Assembly (NCBI GenBank): GCA_903862155.1
Contig: CAIOXF010000117.1
Location: 1 to 5,136, forward strand
Length of the DNA: 5,136 nucleotides
Reading direction: 5' to 3'
Source of the DNA: an uncultured cyanobacterium
GTDB taxonomy: Bacteria > Cyanobacteriota > Cyanobacteriia > PCC-6307 > Cyanobiaceae
How positions within the stretch are numbered: position 1 is the stretch's first letter; the number at the start of each line of letters is the position of its first letter. Made by a program: the position numbers and the translations under genes. The notes under the pieces were generated by a model. The model searched no databases. It saw nothing but the letters and a program-made list of their open reading frames with translations, and was not told where the DNA came from. Shown one piece after another: positions 1 through 5,136 of the stretch.

Positions 1-1
1 C

Positions 2-487
2 CGTGAAGCAGGCAGCTACGGCCGCGACACCCGCGGCCTGATCCGCCTGCACCAGTTCAACAAGGTGGAGCTGTACTGGTTCGTACATCCCGAGAAATCC
101 ACCGAGGCCCACGCCCAGTTGGTGGCTGATGCCGAAGCGGTACTGGAAGCCCTGGAGCTGCCCTACCGCACGATCGAGCTCTGCACCGGCGACATGGGCT
201 TCTCCGCTGCCCGCACCTACGACCTGGAGGTGTGGCTACCCGGGGCCGGCTCCTACCGGGAAATCTCCAGCTGCAGCACCTGCGGTGACTTCCAGGCCCG
301 CCGCTCAGCGATCCGCTGCAAGGAAGGCAAAACCACCCAGCTGATGCACACCCTCAACGGCAGCGGCCTGGCCATCGGCCGCACCATGGCGGCCCTGCTC
401 GAAAACGGCCAGCAACCCGATGGCAGCGTGAAGCTCCCCGCCGCCCTGGCCCCGTACTTCGGCAGCGACCGGATCACCGCAGGCTGA
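2..487 (+). CDS. serS: Seryl-tRNA synthetase, C-terminal part (5' end outside window)
   Basis: This is the 3' portion of a class II aminoacyl-tRNA synthetase that charges tRNA-Ser (and tRNA-Sec where present) with serine in the cytoplasm. The frame is open from the left edge, and 161 codons are visible, about the last 38% of a typical ~425-residue SerRS. The fragment opens in class II motif 2 (REAGSYGRDTRGLIRLHQF), whose arginine and glutamate contact ATP. It continues with KVELYWFVHP, the SSCSTCGDFQARR segment near the active site, and motif 3 (LNGSGLAIGRTMAALLEN), which carries the ATP-binding arginine. The GTG at position 65 is an internal valine (HQFNKVEL) and not a start. The C-terminus, PYFGSDRITAG, ends where the family normally ends, so the gene is intact at its 3' side. 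No terminator follows, and transcription could continue into the protease gene 58 bases on. Identification is very secure. Confidence 0.97.
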   Translation, partial: REAGSYGRDTRGLIRLHQFNKVELYWFVHPEKSTEAHAQLVADAEAVLEALELPYRTIELCTGDMGFSAARTYDLEVWLPGAGSYREISSCSTCGDFQARRSAIRCKEGKTTQLMHTLNGSGLAIGRTMAALLENGQQPDGSVKLPAALAPYFGSDRITAG

Positions 488-545
488 GCCAGCGCAGCCG
501 ACTGAGCCACCACCCCACAATGGAGCCACTGTTGTCGTGGCCTGC

Positions 546-1634
546 ATGGGTGTTCTCACCGCACTGGCGATCCTGGCTGGGCTGATCGTGGTGCATGAGG
601 CGGGGCACTTCTTTGCGGCCACCCTGCAGGGCATCCGGGTGAGCGGCTTCTCGATCGGCTTCGGGCCGGTGCTGCTGGAGCGCCAGCGCCGCGGCGTGCA
701 GTTCGCGCTGCGGGCAATCCCACTCGGGGGCTTCGTGTCGTTCCCCGATGACGACGAAGACAGCGACATCCCCAAAAACGACCCCAACCTCCTTTCCAAC
801 CGCCCGCTGCACCAGCGAGCCCTGGTGATTGCCGCCGGCGTGCTCGCCAACCTGGCCCTGGCCTGGCTGGTGCTCTTTGCCCAGGGCGTGGTGGTGGGCA
901 TCCCCTCCGGCTTCAGTGCCACCCCGGGGGTCCTGATCACCGGAGTGCAAGCCGATCAGGCCGCAGCAGCTGCCGGCCTGCAACTGGGCGACCGCGTGCT
1001 GGCAATCAACGGCCAGCCCCTGGGCGGCGGCCAGAGCGCCGTGAGCGCCCTGGTGGATCAGATCAAAACCAGCCCTGGCCTGCCGCTGCGACTCGCCACC
1101 GAACGGGGTGGCAGCACGCTGCAGCTCCAGCTCACCCCAGCCGATGCCGGGGGTGTGGGCCGGATCGGCGCCCAATTGCAGCCCAACGGCACCGAAGTCT
1201 TCCGCCGGCCCAGGGGGCCGCTGGAGCCGATCCGCCAGGCCAACCACGATGTGGCCGTGCTCACCGGCCGCACAATCGAGGGCTTCACAGCGCTCGTGAC
1301 CCGCTTCGGCGAAACCGCTAGCCAGGTGAGCGGCCCCGTGAAGATCGTGGAAATGGGCGCCTCCCTGGCCAAGCAGGGCGGCAGCAGCCTGTTTCTATTC
1401 ACGGCCCTGATCTCGATCAACCTGGCGGTGCTCAATGCCCTGCCGCTGCCCCTGCTGGATGGCGGACAATTCGCGCTGCTGCTGCTCGAAGGGCTCCGCG
1501 GCAAGCCACTGCCGGAGAAGTTCCAGCTGGCGTTCATGCAGTCGGGCTTTGTGTTTCTGGTGGGTCTGAGCGTGGTGCTGATCGTGAAAGACACCTCCCA
1601 GCTGCCCGCCGTGCAGCAGCTGCTCAGCCGCTGA
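546..1634 (+). CDS. rseP: RseP-family site-2 intramembrane zinc metalloprotease with one PDZ domain
   Basis: This is an M50-family membrane protease that cuts transmembrane segments of substrates, classically an anti-sigma factor, after a first cleavage; the cyanobacterial substrate cannot be read here. With the start at ATG 546 it has 362 residues. The first membrane helix holds the zinc-binding HExxH (H17-E18-A-G-H21). A second helix spans about 92-118 (ALVIAAGVLANLALAWLVL). One PDZ domain covers about 120-200 (GVLITGVQ, GLQLGDRVLAINGQPLG). A third hydrophobic stretch from 281 leads into the second active-site motif N297-ALPLPLLD305-GG, where the aspartate is the third zinc ligand, and a last helix lies at 335-347. 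All catalytic residues are present. E. coli RseP (~450 residues) has two PDZ domains; a single one is usual in cyanobacteria. ATG 546 (MGVLTALAIL) matches the homolog N-termini I know. GTG 537 in the same frame adds three residues and has a GGAG 11 bases upstream (522-525), so it remains possible. Function is secure, substrate unknown. Confidence 0.93.
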   Translation: MGVLTALAILAGLIVVHEAGHFFAATLQGIRVSGFSIGFGPVLLERQRRGVQFALRAIPLGGFVSFPDDDEDSDIPKNDPNLLSNRPLHQRALVIAAGVLANLALAWLVLFAQGVVVGIPSGFSATPGVLITGVQADQAAAAAGLQLGDRVLAINGQPLGGGQSAVSALVDQIKTSPGLPLRLATERGGSTLQLQLTPADAGGVGRIGAQLQPNGTEVFRRPRGPLEPIRQANHDVAVLTGRTIEGFTALVTRFGETASQVSGPVKIVEMGASLAKQGGSSLFLFTALISINLAVLNALPLPLLDGGQFALLLLEGLRGKPLPEKFQLAFMQSGFVFLVGLSVVLIVKDTSQLPAVQQLLSR

Positions 1635-1649
1635 TCCAACCCCGCAGCA

Positions 1650-2300
1650 ATGCCGCGCTTTCCCTCCGCCAAGCAGCGCGCTCCCCTGATCCTTGAGCAG
1701 CTGGGGGAGCTCTATCCCCACGCCACCTGCTCACTCGACTGGCGCACGCCCTACGAGCTGCTGATCGCCACCATGCTCTCGGCGCAGTGCACCGACGAGC
1801 GGGTCAACCTGATCACCCCGGCCCTGTTCGAGCGCTTCCCGGATGCCGCAGCGGCGGCGGCCGTCACGCCGGCGGAGGTTGAGCCCTACGTGAAGTCGGC
1901 CGGGTTCTTCCGCAACAAGGCCAAAAACATCGTGGGGGCATCCCAGCTGCTGATGGAGCGCCACGGCGGCGAGGTGCCGCGCACCATGGAGGAGCTGCTG
2001 GTGCTGCCGGGGGTGGCCCGCAAGACGGCCTCGGTGGTGCTGGCCTGGTGTTTCGGCATCAATGCCGGCGTCACCGTGGACACGCACGTGAGCAGGCTGG
2101 CCCAACGCCTCCGGCTCAGCCGCCACGACGAACCGCGCCGCATCGAGCCCGACCTGATGAAGCTGGTGCCCCAAGCCGACTGGCAGACCCTCTCGATCCG
2201 GCTGATTTTCCATGGCCGGGCCGTGTGCACGGCCCGCAAGCCCAACTGCCCCGAGTGCCCCATCGCCCAGCTGTGCCCCATGGGTCAAGCCAAGGGGTAA
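1650..2300 (+). CDS. nth: Endonuclease III (DNA glycosylase / AP lyase, [4Fe-4S])
   Basis: This is a base-excision-repair enzyme that removes oxidised pyrimidines and nicks the resulting abasic site by beta-elimination. The 216-residue length is typical of bacterial Nth (~211). The six-helix barrel begins around TPYELLIATMLSAQCTDERVN (33-53), with the conserved LSAQ-TD. The helix-hairpin-helix is at about 117-131 (LPGVARKTASVV) and carries the catalytic lysine K125. The general-base aspartate is D144 in VDTHVSRLAQRL. The C-terminal iron-sulfur loop is complete: C193, C200, C203 and C209, spaced C-x6-C-x2-C-x5-C. K125 plus D144 identifies a bifunctional Nth; MutY would lack this lysine and carry an extra C-terminal domain. 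ATG 1650 is 15 bases after the protease stop, with no clear Shine-Dalgarno, so translation may depend on coupling or on a leaderless-like mode common in cyanobacteria. GC content and codon use look like those of the neighbours, with no visible sign of recent transfer. Confidence 0.96.
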   Translation: MPRFPSAKQRAPLILEQLGELYPHATCSLDWRTPYELLIATMLSAQCTDERVNLITPALFERFPDAAAAAAVTPAEVEPYVKSAGFFRNKAKNIVGASQLLMERHGGEVPRTMEELLVLPGVARKTASVVLAWCFGINAGVTVDTHVSRLAQRLRLSRHDEPRRIEPDLMKLVPQADWQTLSIRLIFHGRAVCTARKPNCPECPIAQLCPMGQAKG

Positions 2301-2338
2301 GCTCAACCATTACCGAACCGGATCGCTCTTAAGGCCGC

Positions 2339-2641
2339 ATGGCGAAGAAGTCGATGATCGCGCGCGATGTCAAGCGCAAGAAGATGGTGGATCGCTTCGC
2401 CGCCAAGCGTGCAGCGCTCAAGGCTGCGTTTGAAGCAGCCGCCGATCCGATGGAGCGCCTGGAGATCCACCGCAAGATCCAGTCTCTGCCCCGCAACAGC
2501 GCCCCCATCCGCGTGCGCAACCGCTGCTGGGCCACCGGCAAGCCCCGCGGTGTGTATCGCGATTTCGGCCTGTGCCGCAACCAGCTGCGCGAGCGCGCCC
2601 ACAAAGGTGAGCTACCCGGCGTTGTGAAATCGTCTTGGTGA
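2339..2641 (+). CDS. rpsN: 30S ribosomal protein S14, long (zinc-free type) form
   Basis: S14 sits in the head of the 30S subunit, binding 16S rRNA near S3, S10 and S19, and is needed for assembly. At 100 residues it has the long-form length; zinc-binding S14 is about 61. The N-terminal half is the lysine- and arginine-rich helical extension (MAKKSMIARDVKRKKMVDRF). The second half is the conserved core, LPRNSAPIRVRNRC, GKPRGVYRDFGLCRNQLRE and the invariant end LPGVVKSSW. Aligned on the zinc form (C-x2-C-x12-C-x2-C), C63 and C79 remain while the other two positions are T66 and Q82, so a four-cysteine zinc site cannot form. A short AAGG at 2331-2334 lies only four bases before the ATG, an unusually tight spacing. 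It stands outside the main ribosomal protein operons, 38 bases after nth. A strong terminator follows, making it the last gene of its transcript. Confidence 0.97.
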   Translation: MAKKSMIARDVKRKKMVDRFAAKRAALKAAFEAAADPMERLEIHRKIQSLPRNSAPIRVRNRCWATGKPRGVYRDFGLCRNQLRERAHKGELPGVVKSSW

Positions 2642-2644
2642 GTC

Positions 2645-2660
2645 ATCGCTCTGCAGCGAT
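2645..2660 (+). other. Small hairpin directly after the rpsN stop codon
   Basis: ATCGCT (2645-2650) pairs perfectly with AGCGAT (2655-2660) around a CTGC loop, three bases past the rpsN stop codon. It has no T-tract, so alone it should not terminate transcription. It lies 9 bases before the strong terminator stem and may protect the mRNA 3' end or help pausing. The pairing is seen directly; the role is inference. Confidence 0.45.
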
Positions 2661-2669
2661 CCGCCCCTG

Positions 2670-2697
2670 GCGCCCCCAAGCGGGGCGCTTTTTTTTT
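2670..2697 (+). terminator. Rho-independent terminator after rpsN
   Basis: GCGCCCC (2670-2676) pairs with GGGGCGC (2682-2688) around a five-base CAAGC loop, and nine T follow (2689-2697). The perfect seven-pair GC-only stem and long T-run form a canonical intrinsic terminator. It should end the serS/rseP/nth/rpsN transcript and separate it from pnp, which then needs its own promoter or read-through. Confidence 0.9.
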
Positions 2698-2730
2698 GAG
2701 CTGCTGCAGCCGGGAATGCCGGATGCCAAG

Positions 2731-2754
2731 ATGCAAGTTGAAAAAAGGACATAA
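2731..2754 (+). other. Possible 7-codon upstream ORF in the pnp leader
   Basis: ATG at 2731 opens a tiny frame reading MQVEKRT and closing with TAA at 2752-2754, six bases before the pnp GTG and in the same frame. The AAGGA likely to serve pnp lies inside it, so translating the small ORF would cover that site. No convincing ribosome binding site precedes the ATG. At this length chance occurrence is quite possible, so this is a candidate only. Confidence 0.2.
2745..2749 (+). promoter_or_regulatory. Ribosome binding site of pnp
   Basis: AAGGA, within an A-rich run (AAAAAAGGAC), lies 11 bases before GTG 2761. It supports the GTG as the pnp start. The only in-frame ATG upstream (2731) is separated from pnp by a TAA stop at 2752. 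Confidence 0.65.
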
Positions 2755-2760
2755 GCCCAC

Positions 2761-4890
2761 GTGCAAGGTCACACTCAGTCGATCTCCTTCGATGGTCGGG
2801 AGATCCGGCTGACCACCGGTCGGTACGCCCCTCAGGCTGGGGGCTCGGTGATGGTCGAATGCGGTGACACAGCCGTTTTGGTAACGGCCACCCGCTCCAA
2901 CCCCCGCGAAGGGATCGATTTTCTCCCTCTGATCTGCGACTACGAGGAGCGGCTGTATGCCGCCGGTCGCATCCCCGGCAGCTTCATGCGGCGTGAGAGC
3001 CGTCCGCCCGAGCGCGCCACCCTGATTGCCCGCCTGATCGACCGGCCGATGCGGCCCCTGTTCCCAGGCTGGCTCCGCGACGATCTGCAGATCGTGGCGA
3101 CCTGCATGTCGCTCGATGAGCGCGTACCGCCCGATGTGCTCGCCGTGACCGGCGCCTCCATGGCCACCCTGCTGGCCCGGATTCCCTTCTATGGCCCGAT
3201 GGCCGCCGTGCGCGTGGGCCTGCTCGGCGACGACTTCGTACTCAACCCCAGCTACCGCGAGATCGAGCGCTCCGAGCTCGACTTGGTGGTAGCCGGCACC
3301 CCCGATGGCGTGGTGATGGTGGAAGCGGGCGCCAACCAGCTGCCCGAGCAGGACGTCATCGAAGGCATCGACTTCGGCTACGAAGCGGTCTGCGAACTGA
3401 TCAAGGCGCAGCAGGCCCTGCTCAAGGATCTGGGCATTGAGCAGGTGAAGCCCGAGGAGCGCAGCGAAGACACCACCCTGCCCTCATTCCTGGAGAAGGA
3501 GTGCGGCAACAGCATCGGCAATGTGCTCAAGCAGTTCACCCAGACCAAGGCCGAGCGCGACGAGAAGCTCGACGGCATCAAGGCTGAGGTGAGCGAGAAG
3601 ATCGCCTCCCTCAAGGACGATGACGCCGTGAAAGTGGCCGTCAGCAGCAACACCAAGGCTCTTGGCAACAGCTACAAGAGCCTCACCAAGAAGCTGATGC
3701 GCGAGCAGATCCTCAAGGAGGGCAAGCGCGTCGACGGCCGGGCTCTCGATGAGGTGCGTCCGATCAGCGCCGACGTGGGTGTGCTGCCCAAGCGCGTGCA
3801 TGGCTCAGGCCTGTTCCAGCGCGGCCTCACCCAGGTGCTCTCCACCGCCACCCTCGGCACCCCGAGTGATGCGCAAGAGATGGACGACCTCAACCCGTCC
3901 AACGAGAAGACCTACCTGCACCACTACAACTTCCCTCCCTACTCGGTGGGTGAAACGCGTCCGATGCGTAGCCCCGGCCGCCGCGAGATCGGCCATGGTG
4001 CGCTGGCCGAACGGGCTCTGGTTCCCGTACTGCCCCCGAAAGACTCCTTCCCGTATGTGCTGCGGGTGGTGAGCGAAGTGCTCAGCTCCAACGGCTCCAC
4101 CTCCATGGGTTCGGTGTGCGGCAGCACCCTCGCCCTGATGGATGCCGGCGTGCCGATCAAGGCCCCCGTGAGCGGCGCCGCCATGGGCCTAATCAAGGAG
4201 GGCGATGAGGTCCGCATCCTCACCGATATCCAGGGCATCGAGGACTTCCTCGGCGACATGGACTTCAAGGTGGCCGGCACCGAAAAGGGCATCACCGCCC
4301 TGCAGATGGACATGAAGATCACCGGTCTGGCGATGAAGACCGTGACCGAAGCCATCAACAAGGCCCGCCCCGCTCGCCTGCACATCCTCGAGAAGATGCT
4401 TGAGGCGATCGAGAAGCCCCGCGACGTGCTGAGCCCCCACGCTCCCCGTCTGCTGAGCTTCCGCATCGATCCAGAACTGATTGGCACCGTGATCGGCCCC
4501 GGCGGCCGCACGATCAAGGGCATCACCGAACGCACCAACACCAAAATCGACATCGAAGATGGCGGTGTTGTGACCATCGCCAGCCACGACGGTGCCGCTG
4601 CTGAAGAAGCCCAGCGCATCATCGAGGGCCTCACCCGCCGCGTCAGCGAGGGCGAGGTGTTCAGTGGCCCCGTGACCCGCGTCATCCCGATCGGTGCTTT
4701 CGTGGAGATTCTTCCCGGCAAGGAAGGCATGATCCACATCTCACAGCTCAGCGAAGCCCGCGTGGAGAAGGTGGAAGACGTGGTGAACGTGGGCGATCAG
4801 GTGACTGTGCGCGTCCGCGAAATCGACAACCGCGGCCGCATCAACCTCACCCTGCGCGGCGTACCCCAGAGCGAACTGCCGCCCGTCTGA
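2761..4890 (+). CDS. pnp: Polynucleotide phosphorylase (3'-5' exoribonuclease)
   Basis: PNPase degrades RNA from the 3' end with phosphate, releasing nucleoside diphosphates. It can run in reverse to add heteropolymeric tails, a role it is known for in cyanobacteria, which lack a classical poly(A) polymerase. The 709 residues match the usual ~710-720. The first RNase PH domain (about 8-145) contains the RNA-binding loop SFMRRE (74-79) in GRIPGSFMRR. The helical linker domain, about 240-318, is rich in lysine and glutamate. The second, catalytic RNase PH domain starts near KRVDGR (322-327). It has GRREIGHG (406-413), the phosphate-binding SNGSTSMGS (443-451), and catalytic D495, D501 and K503 (EDFLGDMDFK). 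The KH domain has its GPGG loop at 579-582, and the S1 domain runs from about 631 (GEVFSGPVTRVIPIGAFVEI) to 702. The start is GTG, supported by AAGGA 11 bases upstream and by the conserved N-terminus QGHTQSISFDGREIRL. The gene lies between terminators and is probably monocistronic. Confidence 0.98.
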   Translation: MQGHTQSISFDGREIRLTTGRYAPQAGGSVMVECGDTAVLVTATRSNPREGIDFLPLICDYEERLYAAGRIPGSFMRRESRPPERATLIARLIDRPMRPLFPGWLRDDLQIVATCMSLDERVPPDVLAVTGASMATLLARIPFYGPMAAVRVGLLGDDFVLNPSYREIERSELDLVVAGTPDGVVMVEAGANQLPEQDVIEGIDFGYEAVCELIKAQQALLKDLGIEQVKPEERSEDTTLPSFLEKECGNSIGNVLKQFTQTKAERDEKLDGIKAEVSEKIASLKDDDAVKVAVSSNTKALGNSYKSLTKKLMREQILKEGKRVDGRALDEVRPISADVGVLPKRVHGSGLFQRGLTQVLSTATLGTPSDAQEMDDLNPSNEKTYLHHYNFPPYSVGETRPMRSPGRREIGHGALAERALVPVLPPKDSFPYVLRVVSEVLSSNGSTSMGSVCGSTLALMDAGVPIKAPVSGAAMGLIKEGDEVRILTDIQGIEDFLGDMDFKVAGTEKGITALQMDMKITGLAMKTVTEAINKARPARLHILEKMLEAIEKPRDVLSPHAPRLLSFRIDPELIGTVIGPGGRTIKGITERTNTKIDIEDGGVVTIASHDGAAAEEAQRIIEGLTRRVSEGEVFSGPVTRVIPIGAFVEILPGKEGMIHISQLSEARVEKVEDVVNVGDQVTVRVREIDNRGRINLTLRGVPQSELPPV

Positions 4891-4904
4891 GCCGCAAACG
4901 GCTC
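4889..4904 (+). other. Hairpin overlapping the pnp stop codon
   Basis: GAGCCG (4889-4894) pairs perfectly with CGGCTC (4899-4904) around a CAAA loop. The stem begins with the last two bases of the pnp TGA. No T-run follows, so it is not a terminator by itself. It could stabilise the message end or slow decay. The pairing is seen; the role is inferred. Confidence 0.45.
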
Positions 4905-4920
4905 TCAACATCCAGGTAAT

Positions 4921-4950
4921 AAAAAGCCGGCCCACATGGCCGGCTTTTTT
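4921..4950. terminator. Bidirectional Rho-independent terminator between pnp and the convergent gene
   Basis: AAAAAGCCGGCC (4921-4932) pairs perfectly with GGCCGGCTTTTT (4938-4949) around a CACAT loop, with one further T at 4950. The GC core of seven pairs is flanked by A on one side and T on the other, so either strand yields a stem followed by a U-run. It sits 30 bases after the pnp stop and about 70 bases after the stop of the - strand gene, as expected for a terminator serving two convergent genes. Confidence 0.9.
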
Positions 4951-5022
4951 GTGTTCAGCACTGGAACAAGGCTCGGATTAACAACTCAAATCATCGTGCG
5001 TCACAGCCGCACATCAAGCCAC

Positions 5023-5136
5023 TCACACCACAAATCCTGGATCAATCACGGCCATCGCCTCAGCCGCAATCCGACACAGCTCGCCATGGGCTGGGCCGTG
5101 GCTGGCGATCAGGCAGCCGGCCTGGCGCACATCGCC
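5023..5136 (-). CDS. cysQ: C-terminal end of a CysQ-like inositol monophosphatase-family phosphatase (partial)
   Basis: On the - strand a frame enters from the right edge and ends at TGA (5025-5023), giving 37 residues. It begins GDVRQAGCLIASHGPAHGEL and ends IDPGFVV. The GCLIASHG-x-AH-x-ELC pattern is the usual C-terminus of inositol monophosphatase-family enzymes (final strand and helix). The IDPGF ending resembles CysQ of picocyanobacteria, the 3'(2'),5'-bisphosphate nucleotidase that clears PAP made during sulfate assimilation. The metal-binding motifs of the family (the GEE and DPIDGT types) lie outside the window and cannot be checked. The position next to pnp in convergent orientation also fits the order I recall from marine Synechococcus. 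Family assignment is fairly good; the cysQ name is less certain, and another member such as SuhB is the main alternative. Confidence 0.62.
   Translation of the reverse strand, partial: GDVRQAGCLIASHGPAHGELCRIAAEAMAVIDPGFVV

Noticed and set aside
65..67. GTG at 65 as a start codon for a short 140-residue protein
   Set aside because: The same frame is open to the left edge and encodes SerRS motif 2, so this is an internal valine of a truncated-by-window gene.
504..529. Direct repeat GAGCCAC (504-510 and 523-529) in the serS-rseP gap
   Set aside because: Seven bases twice in GC-rich DNA is readily explained by chance, and there is no further copy or symmetry.
474..1247. Long - strand open frame (257 codons) opposite the protease gene
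   Set aside because: It is the complement of a clearly conserved gene in GC-rich DNA, where stop codons are rare. Its translation is low-complexity (H, Q, G and A rich) with no recognisable domain.
2301..2338. Possible promoter between nth and rpsN (TTACCG with a downstream TTAAGG)
   Set aside because: The spacing and -10 match are poor, and TTAAGG overlaps the likely ribosome binding site of rpsN. The evidence is not enough to call a promoter.
2710..2722. CCGG-GAATG-CCGG hairpin in the pnp leader
   Set aside because: Only four pairs with no extension on either side, so too weak to call a regulatory structure from one sequence.
3939..4739. Long - strand open frame (266 codons) opposite pnp, plus a second (182 codons) in another frame
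   Set aside because: Both are antisense shadows of the highly conserved pnp catalytic and KH regions. Their translations are compositionally odd and match no family I recognise.
4996..5012. Hairpin GTGCG / CGCAC just downstream of the - strand gene
   Set aside because: It has five pairs, a seven-base loop and no T-run. It is much weaker than the terminator at 4921-4950, which already serves that gene.
1..5136. Mobile elements, CRISPR repeats, tRNA genes or a novel defence system
   Set aside because: All sequence longer than about 150 bases is accounted for by housekeeping genes. I saw no inverted-repeat-bounded element, no spaced repeats and no tRNA-like cloverleaf.

Overview
The window is ordinary, well-conserved chromosomal core from a GC-rich cyanobacterium, most likely of the picocyanobacterial Synechococcus/Cyanobium lineage. 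The protein sequences point there: a ~360-residue site-2 protease with one PDZ domain, an S14 of the cyanobacterial type, a PNPase with the SFMRRE loop, and a CysQ-like tail. The gene order serS, rseP-like, rpsN, pnp, then convergent cysQ is one I recall from marine Synechococcus. No copy of the cyanobacterial palindrome HIP1 (GCGATCGC) occurs in the 5.1 kb, which fits a picocyanobacterium better than most other cyanobacteria. Species assignment is inference.

Layout. The first ~490 bases are the 3' part of serS (seryl-tRNA synthetase). After a 58-base gap comes an RseP-family intramembrane zinc protease, then after 15 bases nth (endonuclease III), then after 38 bases rpsN (ribosomal protein S14). 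All four are on the + strand with no terminator between them, so they may be co-transcribed. Just after the rpsN stop codon come a small hairpin and a strong Rho-independent terminator. A short leader of about 60 bases follows, then pnp (polynucleotide phosphorylase), which begins with GTG. A hairpin overlaps the pnp stop codon, and a long A/T-flanked hairpin looks like a bidirectional terminator shared with the convergent gene on the - strand. That gene enters from the right edge; only its last 37 codons are visible, and they resemble CysQ.

Functionally the block combines translation (serS, rpsN), RNA decay (pnp), membrane proteolysis (rseP) and base-excision repair (nth). It is housekeeping with no functional pathway linking all members. 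I found no mobile element, CRISPR array, tRNA or defence system, and no evidence of an undescribed system. The points worth a second look are small: the position of nth between rseP and rpsN, a 7-codon ORF in the pnp leader, the tandem hairpins after both rpsN and pnp, and the half-retained zinc-ligand pattern in S14.
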